This document shows positions 1 through 9,710 of a stretch of DNA of 64,000 nucleotides, piece after piece. Location: contig NZ_JAHESF010000031.1 in NCBI RefSeq assembly GCF_018598225.1, positions 1 to 64,000 on the forward strand, written 5' to 3'. A program made the translations under genes and the position numbers. The notes beneath the pieces were generated by a model. That model was not told the origin of the DNA and did no database searches. It saw nothing but the letters and a program-made list of their open reading frames with translations. Each line of letters begins with the position of its first letter. Positions within the stretch are counted from its first letter, which is position 1. This stretch comes from Chryseosolibacter histidinae. GTDB taxonomy: Bacteria > Bacteroidota > Bacteroidia > Cytophagales > Cyclobacteriaceae.

Positions 1-1243
1 GCCCATGCTCGGCGCAGGCGCATTGATCGTAGGCTTCGTGGCAGGACTTTACCCGTCGTTCTACCTGTCGTCGTTCCGCCCTGCGCAGGTGCTCAAGGGA
101 AATGTTAGCCGTGGAAGCAAAAACGCCGCTACCCGAAGTGTGCTGGTGGTTTTTCAGTTCACAGTGTCTATCGTGCTCATCGCGGGTACCTTTGTGATCA
201 ACCGGCAGATGAATTACATCCTGACCAAAAAAACCGGATTTGATAAAGATCAGGTTTTACTGCTTCAGGGTGCACACACGCTGCAGGAACAGATCATTCC
301 ATTCAAGGCAGAGCTTTTGCGTGTGCCGGGCGTAAAAAGCGCTTCCATCAGCGGATTTCTGCCGGTAGCCCACACCAGTCGCAACGGCAGCCCTGTCTGG
401 CTCGAGGGGCAAACCAAAGAAGCATCGTCTGTGGGCTGCCAGCAATGGAGGGTTGACCATGATTATGCAGAGACATTGGGACTGAAGATCGTTGAAGGCA
501 GAGACTTTTCTTATGCCATTCGCTCCGACTCACAGGCCGTTGTGATCAACAGCACCCTTGCGAAAGCGCTGAATCTCAAAAACACTGTAGGTGCACGTGT
601 TACCAACGGCAGAAAAACCTATGACGTCATTGGTGTCATGGAAGATTTTCATTTCGAGTCGTTGAGGCAAAATATCGAGCCGCTGATGCTGGTGATTGGC
701 CGCAGCCCGCAGACCGTGTCGGTAAAGGTGAGCACTGCAGACATGCCGCGCCTCATCGAAGCGGTGTCGGAAGTATGGAAAACATTCTCGCCGAACCAGC
801 CCGTGCGGTATACTTTTCTTGATCAAAGTTATGCACGCATGTATGATGATGTAGACCGCGTGGGCAGGATCTTCAGCAGCTTTGCCGTGCTGGCCATCAT
901 CGTAGCCTGTCTTGGATTATTTGCGCTCTCTGCCTTTATGGTAGAACAGCGCAGCAAGGAGATCAGCATTCGCCTGGTGCTGGGAGCCTCCATCAACAAT
1001 ATCTTCAGCCTGCTCACCGTGAATTTCCTGAAGCTGGTTGTCATCTCGCTCGTCATAGCGGTACCCATATCGTTGTATATGGCGCAGGAATGGTTAAAAG
1101 ATTTTGCCTACAGAACGGAGATCGGCTGGGACATATTTGTGTTTGCCGGTGTTGTGTCGCTGCTCATCGCCGTGCTCACCATCAGCTATCAGTCTGTTCG
1201 CGCCGCGCTAATGGATCCTGTAAAAAGTCTGCGATCGGAGTAG
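1..1243 (+). CDS. ABC transporter permease, FtsX/MacB-like (3' part only)
   Basis: C-terminal ~413 residues of an inner-membrane ABC permease; the start lies left of the window and the frame runs from base 2. Visible in order: a membrane segment near the left edge, a second one (SVLVVFQFTVSIVLIAGTF), a periplasmic MacB-type core domain of ~210 residues, then three closely spaced membrane segments and the cytoplasmic coupling stretch QRSKEISIRLVLGAS that is typical of FtsX-like permeases. The protein ends in a basic tail, PVKSLRSE. The membrane segment ahead of the core domain suggests the common Bacteroidota arrangement of two FtsX modules in one ~800-residue chain. Substrate unknown; this family moves lipoproteins, peptides or drugs, or works in stress signalling. 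The stop codon is followed closely by an inverted repeat shared with the convergent gene. Confidence 0.85.
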   Translation, partial: PMLGAGALIVGFVAGLYPSFYLSSFRPAQVLKGNVSRGSKNAATRSVLVVFQFTVSIVLIAGTFVINRQMNYILTKKTGFDKDQVLLLQGAHTLQEQIIPFKAELLRVPGVKSASISGFLPVAHTSRNGSPVWLEGQTKEASSVGCQQWRVDHDYAETLGLKIVEGRDFSYAIRSDSQAVVINSTLAKALNLKNTVGARVTNGRKTYDVIGVMEDFHFESLRQNIEPLMLVIGRSPQTVSVKVSTADMPRLIEAVSEVWKTFSPNQPVRYTFLDQSYARMYDDVDRVGRIFSSFAVLAIIVACLGLFALSAFMVEQRSKEISIRLVLGASINNIFSLLTVNFLKLVVISLVIAVPISLYMAQEWLKDFAYRTEIGWDIFVFAGVVSLLIAVLTISYQSVRAALMDPVKSLRSE

Positions 1244-1257
1244 GATAGGAGGTACGA

Positions 1258-1314
1258 GGTACGAAATACGAGGTACGAGGTTAGTAGAGCATTGCGTACC
1301 TCGTATCTCGTACC
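1258..1314. repeat. Inverted repeat of the TACGAGG word family
   Basis: Arms at 1258-1277 and 1295-1314 pair at 19 of 20 positions around a 17-base loop. Each arm is itself semi-repetitive (GGTACGA..TACGAGGTACG). It sits between two convergent genes and has no T-run, so it is a possible bidirectional 3'-end hairpin. Related copies lie at 28317-28383 and, decayed, at 26053-26093. Confidence 0.85.
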
Positions 1315-1319
1315 TTGGA

Positions 1320-2753
1320 TTATAGCGGTTTCTTCTTCTGTGCCGCCATCTTTTCGTAGTTGGCGAGGAATCCCTCGATCTGTTCTACATCGAGTCTGCG
1401 GGCGATGATCTTCTTCTTGTCGTCCGTGATGTAAACCGTGGGGGTTGTCTCAGCATAGTAGAGATTCATGAAATGAGTTTTCAGGTAGCTCCGGGGGCCG
1501 TTCACGGTGATCCATGGCGTTTTCATTTCCTTGATAAAATCCTTCATCTCCTGCATGGCTGTATCGGTGGAGACAGCAAAAACTTCGAGGTTAAAACGTT
1601 TTTTATTGGCGTTGTAAAAAGTCACCAGCTTAGGTGTTTCTTCACGGCAGTGGCCGCAGCTTGGTTTGAAAAAGTAAACGATGGTGTATTTGTTCTTCAG
1701 GTCGTACAACGCTTTCGGCTGCAGGTTCTGGTCTTGCATCACCAGGTTGGGGGCCGCGGTTCCAATGGTGGCCCTCCTGAGCTTGTCGGCATACTCCTTC
1801 ATGTTCTGGATGGTTTTCTTGTCGAGCCAGTAGTCCATTTCACCGGAAGTGAAATATTTGTCGACAAGATTTACATACACCACATCCAGCCCCATGATGG
1901 TAGGGTTCTGATAGTTTACAACGCAATTCCAGACCAGGTATTTGTAAGTTTCCTGGTTCCTTTTAGCAATGGCTGCAAGGCTGTTGATCGCTTTTGTGAT
2001 GGTGTCAGGATGTTGTACAAAAAGACGGTCGAGATAATCTTTTACTTTTTCCGCATAGAAGACCTTGGGTGTGCGGAGCATGGCTTCGTCGCCCAGGTCA
2101 AAATTGTCGAAATAATGTTGCCGGTAATACCGGAACTGGAAGGTTGAATCAATGTTGCCGTTGGCTTTCTTAGGCGGATCGGGCACATGTACAGGGGTAT
2201 TCATTTTCAGCAACCGGGTGGTAAGTGTTTTCGGGTGCTGGCTGATGATCTGGTTGTTGTAGGTGTTGGCTTTGGTGTTGATCTTGTTCAGGCCTTCGCG
2301 TGCGGCTTTCTTCTGATCCTCGCTGAGGGTGCTGTCCTGAACTATTTTCACAAAAGGGTCGGCTTCTTTCTGAAGGGATGCAACGAACAGCATATTCTCG
2401 AAGAACAGCTTGTTGTCTTCATCACCTTTTACCACCATGTTTTTTATGAAGTCCTCCGTGGAAGTTTCCAGGCTAAAACGCTGGTTGGCGCTTACGATGA
2501 AGTCGAAGAGCCTGGCATTGTTCAGCACGAGGAAGTAAACGCCTTCTGCGAGGGGTGTGCGTCCTTCGAACAGGAATTCACCCTTGCTGTTCACTTTTGC
2601 GGTATCCTTAATGTAAGTACGTTCCTGCAAAAAGAAACCGAGATAGGCCGTGGTATCTTTCAGGCCTTGTACCTTGAAGCCGATCTTGTAGCCGGTTTGG
2701 GCAAAGAGACCTGAACTGATCAGGATCAAACATGTGATAGCCAGAATGCGCAT
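1320..2753 (-). CDS. TlpA/ResA-like thiol-disulfide oxidoreductase lipoprotein-type precursor
   Basis: 477-residue exported protein. An N-terminal signal peptide (MRILAITCLILISSGLFAQ) is followed by a DUF4369-like beta domain (~20-120), a helical DUF5106-like middle region (~120-330) and a C-terminal thioredoxin fold. The redox motif is CGHC at residues 366-369 (context FFKPSCGHCREE), and the cis-proline loop is visible as TTPTVYI. Proteins of this build act in the periplasm as disulfide reductases; many Bacteroidota carry several paralogues, so the specific partner cannot be named. No conserved lipobox Cys follows the signal, so a soluble periplasmic form is more likely than a lipoprotein. 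It faces the ABC permease gene tail-to-tail. Confidence 0.85.
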   Translation of the reverse strand: MRILAITCLILISSGLFAQTGYKIGFKVQGLKDTTAYLGFFLQERTYIKDTAKVNSKGEFLFEGRTPLAEGVYFLVLNNARLFDFIVSANQRFSLETSTEDFIKNMVVKGDEDNKLFFENMLFVASLQKEADPFVKIVQDSTLSEDQKKAAREGLNKINTKANTYNNQIISQHPKTLTTRLLKMNTPVHVPDPPKKANGNIDSTFQFRYYRQHYFDNFDLGDEAMLRTPKVFYAEKVKDYLDRLFVQHPDTITKAINSLAAIAKRNQETYKYLVWNCVVNYQNPTIMGLDVVYVNLVDKYFTSGEMDYWLDKKTIQNMKEYADKLRRATIGTAAPNLVMQDQNLQPKALYDLKNKYTIVYFFKPSCGHCREETPKLVTFYNANKKRFNLEVFAVSTDTAMQEMKDFIKEMKTPWITVNGPRSYLKTHFMNLYYAETTPTVYITDDKKKIIARRLDVEQIEGFLANYEKMAAQKKKPL

Positions 2754-2867
2754 GTGTTTTTTATCGGTTAAATACCTTTTATCCCACGAAGGTAAAAAGG
2801 CCCGGCCGGAAATTTAGCCGACGGTGTACCTTTTATACCGCGAACATTTGTTAAGAATTGTTAAATA

Positions 2868-2900
2868 ACAAAAAAAGAAGGCCACATGACTGCAGCCTTC
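2868..2900 (-). terminator. Rho-independent terminator of the suf operon
   Basis: Read on the minus strand: stem GAAGGC (2900-2895) pairs with GCCTTC (2882-2877) around a 12-base loop and runs straight into seven Ts. It lies ~30 bases after the stop of the bacilliredoxin gene and is the first such signal downstream of sufB, so it most likely ends the whole operon. Confidence 0.85.
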
Positions 2901-2930
2901 CCGATATCTGATGATGTCTAGGTCTGATGT

Positions 2931-3344
2931 TTAGCAATATTCGTCGAACACTTCAACGAGGTGAGCTCCGATCATCTGGGCGTTCCGTCCTTCAATGTGA
3001 TGGCGTTCCACAAAGTGTAACAGCTCACCGTCCTTGAACAGGGCAATAGAAGGTGAAGACGGAGGGTAAGGTAATGTAAATTCTCTCGCCTTTGAAACCG
3101 CATCCTTGTCTACTCCGGCAAACACGGTTGCCAGGTGGTCAGGCTTTTTAGCTGAATTCTGCAGGGCCCATTTTACACCGGGGCGCGCAGCACCTGCCGC
3201 ACAGCCGCAAACGGAATTGATCACCAGCAGCGTTGTACCTTTATGCTTGAGGTGGTCCTCAACGTCCTGGGAAGTTTTAAGTTCTGTAAACCCGGCACTT
3301 GTCAGATCGGCGCGCATCGGGGCTACTAATTGTTCAGGATACAT
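2931..3344 (-). CDS. BrxA/BrxB-family bacilliredoxin
   Basis: 137 residues, the usual family length. The diagnostic CxC pair is present as VCGCAAG (Cys46 and Cys48), along with family-typical stretches such as PYPPSSPSIALF and the conserved end HLVEVFDEYC. Known members (YphP/YqiW type) remove bacillithiol from mixed disulfides on proteins. It is the last gene of the suf operon, 33 bases after the SufT-like gene and just ahead of the operon terminator, which suggests a role in repairing thiolated Fe-S assembly components under oxidative stress (inference). Whether this organism makes bacillithiol cannot be judged from this window. Confidence 0.9.
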   Translation of the reverse strand: MYPEQLVAPMRADLTSAGFTELKTSQDVEDHLKHKGTTLLVINSVCGCAAGAARPGVKWALQNSAKKPDHLATVFAGVDKDAVSKAREFTLPYPPSSPSIALFKDGELLHFVERHHIEGRNAQMIGAHLVEVFDEYC

Positions 3345-3377
3345 AGTCGTTTATAAATTAACCAATTATATAACAAA

Positions 3378-3731
3378 TTATAAAAATCCTAGTTCCAGCT
3401 TTGCCGCTTCGCTCATCATGTCCTGAGAGTAGGGCGGGTCAAAGGTAATCTCCACTTTCACATCATTGATCCCCTCAATGGCTTTTATTTTTTGCTCGAC
3501 CTCGCCCGGTATTACTTCGGCCGAAGGGCAGGAGGGAGACGTCAGCGTCATGAGCACGTAAACATTGTTCACGGGGTACAGGTTGATCTCATAAATAAGC
3601 CCGAGCTCGTAAACATCCACGGGAATTTCAGGATCGTAGACTGTTTTAATGGCCTGGATCACCTTTTCCTTCAGGTCTGGCGCTGCCGCATCAGACGCTT
3701 TCTGTTCGATATTTTCTGCTGTTTCGCTCAT
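3378..3731 (-). CDS. SufT-like / MIP18-family (DUF59) Fe-S maturation protein
   Basis: 117 residues with a low-complexity acidic N-terminus (~1-20) followed by one DUF59 domain. Key motifs are DPEIPVDVYELGLIY (~33-47), the conserved Cys68 in SPSCPSAEVIP, and the terminal FDPPYSQDMMSEAAKLELG. Proteins of this family help deliver Fe-S clusters to client apoproteins. The start codon overlaps the end of sufE by four bases, so the two are translationally coupled. In Bacteroidota this gene regularly sits in suf operons, which supports the call. It could also be annotated simply as a metal-sulfur cluster assembly factor. Confidence 0.9.
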   Translation of the reverse strand: MSETAENIEQKASDAAAPDLKEKVIQAIKTVYDPEIPVDVYELGLIYEINLYPVNNVYVLMTLTSPSCPSAEVIPGEVEQKIKAIEGINDVKVEITFDPPYSQDMMSEAAKLELGFL

Positions 3732-4162
3732 GATTTTACTTCCATTTTAGTTTTGAAAGCCAGGGCATACAGTTTCATCTGTTTGATCATGGCCGCAAAG
3801 CCATTGGAACGTTGCGTGCCAATAAACCGTTCCATGCCGATCCGGCTCATGAAGTAGAGGTCTGCGTTCAGAACTGCTTCGGGTGTCTGCCCATTAAAGA
3901 TCCTGATCAGCAGGCTTACCAGTCCTTTTGTGATGGCTGTATTGCTGTCGGCTGTGAAGTGAAGTTTATCGTTTTCAAGCTTTGCCGTGAGCCATACTTT
4001 CGATTGGCAACCTTTTACGATGTTATCGTCAGTCTTCTCTGATTCCGGCATATCGGGCAGCTTCTGGCCCAGCTCCATGATGTAGAAGACGGTCATTTCC
4101 ATGTCTCCGTCAAGCAGGGAGAACTCGTTGATGATTTCGTCTTGTGTCTGGCTGATCGTCAT
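3728..4162 (-). CDS. sufE: Cysteine desulfuration protein SufE
   Basis: 144 residues. The sulfur-accepting cysteine is Cys52 in NIVKGCQSKVWL, the hallmark of SufE, and the C-terminal half has the family pattern ITKGLVSLLIRIFNGQTPEAV. SufE takes persulfide sulfur from SufS and passes it to the SufBCD scaffold in the cytosol. It overlaps the SufT-like gene downstream and the coiled-coil gene upstream by four bases each, so it is firmly inside the operon. Confidence 0.95.
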   Translation of the reverse strand: MTISQTQDEIINEFSLLDGDMEMTVFYIMELGQKLPDMPESEKTDDNIVKGCQSKVWLTAKLENDKLHFTADSNTAITKGLVSLLIRIFNGQTPEAVLNADLYFMSRIGMERFIGTQRSNGFAAMIKQMKLYALAFKTKMEVKS

Positions 4163-4497
4163 TTGTAGACCACCTTTTCAAGTTTTGTTACCCTGTTGCC
4201 GAGGTCGGCGATCTGCTCCACTTTTTCAGCAAGCTTAAAGATCGCTCTTGTGTTTTCCACGGTTTGAAGATTCAGCTTTACCATTTGGTCTTCAATCCGG
4301 TCGGTTCTTTTTTCGAGGTTTCCCAGCTTGGTTTCCACGTTGTCCAGTCTGGAGTCCATAACGTCAAGCCTGGCAACAATACGGTCCTGGCCTTTGAGGG
4401 ATTCAGCCAATAGCTCGAGGATCTTTTCTTCGTTTTTCATGGTGGAGTTGGTTTGGTAAGAAATGATTTCTTTCATGATCCCTGCCCGTTTGTCCAT
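4159..4497 (-). CDS. Small coiled-coil protein in the suf operon (copy 2)
   Basis: 112 residues from the upstream ATG; an internal ATG at 4440 (MKNEEKILELLAES) matches the start of the neighbouring paralogue and may be the true start, giving 93 residues. The rest is one continuous heptad pattern (LDVMDSRLDNVETKLGNLEK), so a parallel coiled coil is expected. No catalytic motif, signal or membrane segment. It shares the core KLNLQTxENTRAIFKL and the MKNExKILELLA head with the gene immediately upstream; the two are a tandem duplication separated by two bases. The four-base overlap with sufE suggests translational coupling. Function unknown; an oligomerising scaffold or SMC-like fragment is possible. 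Confidence 0.75.
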   Translation of the reverse strand: MDKRAGIMKEIISYQTNSTMKNEEKILELLAESLKGQDRIVARLDVMDSRLDNVETKLGNLEKRTDRIEDQMVKLNLQTVENTRAIFKLAEKVEQIADLGNRVTKLEKVVYK

Positions 4498-4499
4498 GT

Positions 4500-4814
4500 T
4501 TACTTAAGAACTATGTTCTCCAGTTTTGAAATTCGTTTCTCATGATCCACCAGTAGCTCTACCTTGTCTGATAGCTTGAAGATGGCGCGTGTATTTTCCG
4601 ATGTCTGTAAGTTAAGCTTGACTATTTCGGAGTTAACCCGGGTCATTCCCGCGTTAAGCTTGCTTATTTCCGACTTCACATTGCTGAGGTCTTCTTTCAC
4701 AGTGCGAAGCTCTTCAACCATATGGTCTTGTTTCAGGGCCATGTCGGCCAGCAATTCGAGGATCTTTCCTTCGTTTTTCATGGTGGAGTGGGTCTTGTTT
4801 ACTATCAATTTCAT
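4500..4814 (-). CDS. Small coiled-coil protein in the suf operon (copy 1)
   Basis: 104 residues from ATG at 4814; the conserved MKNEGKILELLADM start lies at 4781. Heptad-rich throughout (LRTVKEDLSNVKSEISKLN), highly charged, no signal or membrane segment. It is a paralogue of the next gene: the last ~60 residues align without gaps around VKLNLQTSENTRAIFKL. It lies 40 bases after sufS and two bases before its paralogue. I do not recognise the family. Position and duplication suggest a conserved accessory role in the operon, but nothing in the sequence proves involvement in Fe-S biogenesis. Confidence 0.75.
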   Translation of the reverse strand: MKLIVNKTHSTMKNEGKILELLADMALKQDHMVEELRTVKEDLSNVKSEISKLNAGMTRVNSEIVKLNLQTSENTRAIFKLSDKVELLVDHEKRISKLENIVLK

Positions 4815-4854
4815 GCTACTTGTGATTTTTTTCGGGACCGAAATCCTTTGACGA

Positions 4855-6105
4855 TCACTTCATGAAATTAATAATTCTTTCCAATCCCTCAACCAGCTGG
4901 TCGATTTCCTTCTTTGTGTTATAAACCGAAAACGAGGCCCTTACAGTTCCTTCAATGCCCAGGCATTCCATCAGCGGCTGCGTGCAGTGATGACCCGTAC
5001 GCACCGCAATGCCACGCGCATCCAGCATTTGCCCGATGTCGAAAGGATGAATACCCTGAACGGTAAATGATAAAACACCAACCTTGTCTTTCGCCTGCCC
5101 GATCACTTTTACACCTTTCAGCTTGGAGACACGCTCCGTGGCATATACCAACAGCTCGTGCTCATGCGCAGCAATGTTCTCCTTGCCGAGCTCGTTGATG
5201 AATTCCATCGCATGACGGAATGCCACCACATCGGCTATGTTAGGTGTTCCAGCTTCGAACTTGTAGGGGAGATCGTTGTAAGTAGTTTTTTCAAAGGTCA
5301 CTTCCTTGATCATCTCGCCACCGCCCTGGTAGGGAGGCATCTTCTCGAGCAGCGCGCGTTTGCCATACAGGATCCCTGTGCCGGTGGGACCGAACATTTT
5401 GTGCGATGAGAGGCAGTAGAAATCACAGTCGAGGTCCTGAACGTCGATGGGAAGATGCGCGCCGGCCTGTGCGCCGTCGATCAGAATCACCGCGCCAGCC
5501 TCGTGTGCCAGCCGGATGATCTCTTTCACCGGGTTGATCGTGCCCAAACTGTTTGAAGCATGGTTCACGGCAACAATCCTGGTCCTGGGTGACAACAGGG
5601 TCTTGTAAGCTTCCAGGTTCAGCACACCGTCCTGGCTTACAGGAATTATTTTCAGCTTGGCCTTCTTCTCCTCACATACCAGCTGCCATGGTACAATGTT
5701 GGAATGATGCTCCAGGTTAGAGATGATGATCTCATCGCCCTCCTTGACAAAAGCTCTTCCGTACGTGGCGGCCACCAGGTTGATGCTTTCGGTAACACCA
5801 CGGGTGAAGATGATCTCTTCTGCCGAGGGTGCGTTGATGAAAACCTTGGCGGTATGACGCGTTTCTTCAAACGCTTTGGTTGCCTTCTCTGCCAGCGTAT
5901 GAATGCCTCTGTGAATGTTGGCGTTGTAGCCTGTGTAGTATCCCACCAGTGCATCGATTACCCGCTTTGGCTTCTGGTTGGTTGCTGCGTTATCGAAATA
6001 AACCAGGTCGCGACCGTTTACCTGCTGATGGAGCACCGGGAATTCGGCCCGGAGCTTTTCCACGTTAAGGGCAGCGGTTGCTGTTGCGGGTGATGAAGTA
6101 GCCAT
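4855..6105 (-). CDS. sufS: Cysteine desulfurase SufS (class II)
   Basis: 416 residues, the normal length. PLP-binding Lys236 sits in LSSHKMFGPTG and the catalytic Cys374 in RTGHHCTQP, the short-loop arrangement of group II desulfurases. Other landmarks are YFDNAATNQKP near residue 36 and LEHHSNIVPW at ~131. The enzyme converts cysteine to alanine and hands the sulfur, as a persulfide, to SufE encoded three genes downstream. A ~10-residue Ala/Thr-rich head (MATSSPATATAAL) precedes the family start. The gene begins two bases after the sufD stop, so the genes are probably co-translated. Confidence 0.96.
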   Translation of the reverse strand: MATSSPATATAALNVEKLRAEFPVLHQQVNGRDLVYFDNAATNQKPKRVIDALVGYYTGYNANIHRGIHTLAEKATKAFEETRHTAKVFINAPSAEEIIFTRGVTESINLVAATYGRAFVKEGDEIIISNLEHHSNIVPWQLVCEEKKAKLKIIPVSQDGVLNLEAYKTLLSPRTRIVAVNHASNSLGTINPVKEIIRLAHEAGAVILIDGAQAGAHLPIDVQDLDCDFYCLSSHKMFGPTGTGILYGKRALLEKMPPYQGGGEMIKEVTFEKTTYNDLPYKFEAGTPNIADVVAFRHAMEFINELGKENIAAHEHELLVYATERVSKLKGVKVIGQAKDKVGVLSFTVQGIHPFDIGQMLDARGIAVRTGHHCTQPLMECLGIEGTVRASFSVYNTKKEIDQLVEGLERIINFMK

Positions 6106-6107
6106 AC

Positions 6108-7415
6108 TTAAAAGTTTTTATGAAGGCGGTCACTGATAACCGAATCGAGGTAGTCTTTCAGCTGCGGATGTTTTACATAATCGAGCACTTCACCCGCGAA
6201 GGCGTACAGCATCATGGCGCGGGCGGTGTCTTTGTTGATGCCCCTCGACTGCAGGTAGAACAGCGCTTCCTCGTCGAGCTGACCGGTGGTACATCCATGC
6301 GAGCACTTGACGTCGTCAGCCCAGATCTCGAGCTGAGGTTTGGTGTTCACTGTAGCCTTATCCGTGAGCAGAATATTGCGGTTGGCCTGGAATGCATTTG
6401 TTTTCTGAGCGTTTGGCCGCACGAATATTTTGCCATTGAAAATACCTTTGGAGCTCTCATCCATGATGCCCTTATACAGCTCGTTGCTGAACGAATTCGG
6501 CTTCTTGTGGTCAACCACGGTATGGTTATCGGCCAGTGTATCGCTGTTAAGCAGGTACAAGCCGTACATGTGCGATTCAATGCCCTCGCCATCCAGCGCC
6601 AGGTGCAGATTATTTCTGAAAAATTTACCCTGCAGGGTGAATGTGAACGTATTCACGCGGCTGGAGTTCTTCTGGAAGATCTCCGTGATGTTGTGCTGGA
6701 ACCGGTTATTGAGATCGTGCTGTATGGAGTACAGGTCGAGCCCCGCATTCTCATCCACAAAAACTTCCGTTACCAGGTTCGTAAAATGATTGGCGCTGCC
6801 GGTTGAATCGAACTTCTCCACCACGGTAGCCTGGCTGTTTTTTCCGGCTACGATCAGATTGCGGTTAACCACAATATTTTCGCCGGCAGTAGCATTGCTG
6901 ATATAGTAAATGATCACCGGAGTTTCCACAACCTTGTTATCAGGCACATGGATGAATATTCCCTGGTTCCAGGCAGCCGTGTTCCAGGCGGCCAGTGAAT
7001 TGTTTCTGATGTCGAGGTATTTTGCAAAGTGCTGCGTTGCCACCGGATTTTTAGCAGCCAGCGCTTCGCCCAGCGACTGAATTTTTATCTCTGTTTCAGG
7101 AGAGATCACCCGGCTGTGCGCTTGTGAAAAAACGCCATCGATCATGACGATCACATTCGCATCAACACCGGGAATAAAAAATCTTTTTATATCGGCCAGC
7201 GGTCCGGATGCAGGGGAGGCAGCGAAGCTGAAATTTTTCTCAAGGTAACGCGCGATCGGCGTGTGCTTGTATTCTTCGTGCTTAGGTGCCGGCAGGCCCA
7301 GCTCCTGGAAAATCTGCAGGGCTTCGTTTCGCAGCGGGTCGGCCTTGACATTGATCTTTTGCTGAACTGCGGATACGATTTGTCCGGTAAGGTTATCTGT
7401 AGTAGTCACGCTCAT
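6108..7415 (-). CDS. sufD: Fe-S cluster assembly protein SufD
   Basis: 435 residues. The C-terminal SufBD core is clear, with the motif KCSHGCTTGQLDEEALFYLQ around residue 370 and the conserved histidine loop in GIESHMYGLYL. The N-terminal ~100 residues are helical with PAPKHEEYKHTP, typical of SufD. SufD joins SufB and the ATPase SufC in the cytosolic SufBC2D scaffold on which clusters are built. Only 12 bases separate it from sufC. Compared with SufB it lacks the CTAPxRDENQ motif, which separates the two paralogues. Confidence 0.95.
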   Translation of the reverse strand: MSVTTTDNLTGQIVSAVQQKINVKADPLRNEALQIFQELGLPAPKHEEYKHTPIARYLEKNFSFAASPASGPLADIKRFFIPGVDANVIVMIDGVFSQAHSRVISPETEIKIQSLGEALAAKNPVATQHFAKYLDIRNNSLAAWNTAAWNQGIFIHVPDNKVVETPVIIYYISNATAGENIVVNRNLIVAGKNSQATVVEKFDSTGSANHFTNLVTEVFVDENAGLDLYSIQHDLNNRFQHNITEIFQKNSSRVNTFTFTLQGKFFRNNLHLALDGEGIESHMYGLYLLNSDTLADNHTVVDHKKPNSFSNELYKGIMDESSKGIFNGKIFVRPNAQKTNAFQANRNILLTDKATVNTKPQLEIWADDVKCSHGCTTGQLDEEALFYLQSRGINKDTARAMMLYAFAGEVLDYVKHPQLKDYLDSVISDRLHKNF

Positions 7416-7427
7416 GGCTTCAACAGG

Positions 7428-8183
<756 letters not shown>

Positions 8184-8229
8184 ATTCCTATCTCCAACTT
8201 TAAACTTTAAATCTTAAACTTCTAACTGT

Positions 8230-9675
8230 TTACCCCACGCTTCCTTCAAGGGTCAATGCCAGCAGCTTCTGTGCTTCCACGGCAAATTCCATCGGCAGCT
8301 GATTCAATACTTCTTTTGCATACCCGTTCACGATGAGGGCAACGGCCGATTCTTCGTCGATGCCGCGTTGTAAACAATAGAAGATCTGGTCTTCGCCGAT
8401 CTTCGAAGTAGTTGCTTCGTGCTCGATCTTGGCCGATTTGTTTTCAACGTCGATATAAGGGAACGTGTGGGCGCCGCATTTGTCACCCATCAGCAGCGAA
8501 TCGCACTGTGAGAAGTTGCGTGCTCCTTCGGCGCGTTTCATGATGTGAACCTGGCCGCGGTAGCTGTTCTGTGAATGACCGGCCGAGATACCTTTTGATA
8601 CGATCCTCGATTTGGTATTCCTGCCAATGTGGATCATTTTCGTTCCGGTATCAGCCTGCTGGTAATTGTTGGTTACTGCTACTGAATAGAATTCGCCCAC
8701 AGAGTTGTCGCCTTTCAGCACACAGGAAGGATATTTCCAGGTGATGGCCGAGCCAGTCTCAACCTGCGTCCATGAAATCTTGGAGCCATCGCCGGCACAA
8801 AGGCCACGTTTGGTTACAAAGTTGTAAATGCCGCCTTTGCCTTCTTTATCGCCGGGATACCAGTTCTGCACCGTTGAGTATTTCACCTGCGCATCTTTCA
8901 TGGCATAGATCTCTACCACGGCAGCGTGCAGCTGATTCTCATCGCGCTGGGGAGCGGTGCAGCCTTCGAGGTAACTGACGTATGAGCCTTCGTCGGCAAC
9001 GATCAGCGTCCTTTCAAACTGTCCGGTGTTCGCGGCATTGATCCTGAAGTAGGTTGAAAGCTCCATCGGGCAACGCACACCTTTCGGTATGTAGCAGAAG
9101 GAACCGTCAGTGAATACGGCTGAGTTCAGGGCAGCGAAATAGTTATCATTTACGGGCACTACAGAGCCCATGTATTTCTTAATGAGATCAGGATGTTTTT
9201 GAACGGCTTCGCTGAAGGAACAGAAGATGATCCCCAGCTCGCCGAGTGTTTCCTTGAAAGTGGTAGCTACGGAAACGCTGTCGATCACAGCATCAACGGC
9301 CACACCTGTCAGCCGCTTTTGTTCAGTCAGGCTGATGCCCAGCTTTTCAAAGGTTTTGATCAGCTCTGGATCTACGTCTTCCAGGCTTTTTGCCTTCGCG
9401 CTTTGCTTGGGCGCTGAATAGTAGATCACATCCTGGTAGTTGATGGGAGGATAAGTAACATTGGGCCATTTAGGCTCTTTCATTTTGGTCCATTGCCTAT
9501 AGGCGCTCAAACGCCACTCAAGGAGCCATTCAGGCTCGTTTTTCTTGGCCGATATGAAACGGATAATGTCCTCATTGAGACCTTTCGGAGCCGATTCGGT
9601 TTCAATGTTGGTGGTCCATCCGTGCTCATATTCCTTGGATGTTAATTCCTCTAAAACCTGATTGTCTTTACTCAT
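8230..9675 (-). CDS. sufB: Fe-S cluster assembly protein SufB
   Basis: 481 residues, the usual size. Diagnostic stretches are [20 protein letters not shown] (~190-210), the cluster-scaffold motif [19 protein letters not shown] (~238-256) and the C-terminal [19 protein letters not shown]. SufB is the main scaffold subunit receiving sulfur from SufE. It is the first gene of the operon; its ATG at 9675 lies just downstream of a perfect inverted repeat and ~36 bases from a consensus -7 box, supporting this start. Confidence 0.97.
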   Translation of the reverse strand: MSKDNQVLEELTSKEYEHGWTTNIETESAPKGLNEDIIRFISAKKNEPEWLLEWRLSAYRQWTKMKEPKWPNVTYPPINYQDVIYYSAPKQSAKAKSLEDVDPELIKTFEKLGISLTEQKRLTGVAVDAVIDSVSVATTFKETLGELGIIFCSFSEAVQKHPDLIKKYMGSVVPVNDNYFAALNSAVFTDGSFCYIPKGVRCPMELSTYFRINAANTGQFERTLIVADEGSYVSYLEGCTAPQRDENQLHAAVVEIYAMKDAQVKYSTVQNWYPGDKEGKGGIYNFVTKRGLCAGDGSKISWTQVETGSAITWKYPSCVLKGDNSVGEFYSVAVTNNYQQADTGTKMIHIGRNTKSRIVSKGISAGHSQNSYRGQVHIMKRAEGARNFSQCDSLLMGDKCGAHTFPYIDVENKSAKIEHEATTSKIGEDQIFYCLQRGIDEESAVALIVNGYAKEVLNQLPMEFAVEAQKLLALTLEGSVG

Positions 9676-9678
9676 TCG

Positions 9679-9694
9679 TAGTCTATTTAGACTA
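9679..9694 (-). promoter_or_regulatory. Perfect palindrome in the suf leader, candidate operator
   Basis: TAGTCTATTTAGACTA: two 7-base arms with a 2-base spacer, between the -7 box and the sufB start (3 bases upstream of the ATG). The placement suits a repressor site or a leader hairpin hiding the start codon. No regulator identity can be read; an Rrf2/IscR-like or Fur-like protein would be plausible for a suf operon. Confidence 0.5.
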
Positions 9695-9710
9695 ATTTTA
9701 AATTAACTTA

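Noticed and set aside
1473-2147. 224-codon frame on the plus strand opposite the TlpA-like gene
   Set aside because: No homology features; the opposite strand encodes a complete thioredoxin-fold protein with signal peptide and CGHC motif.
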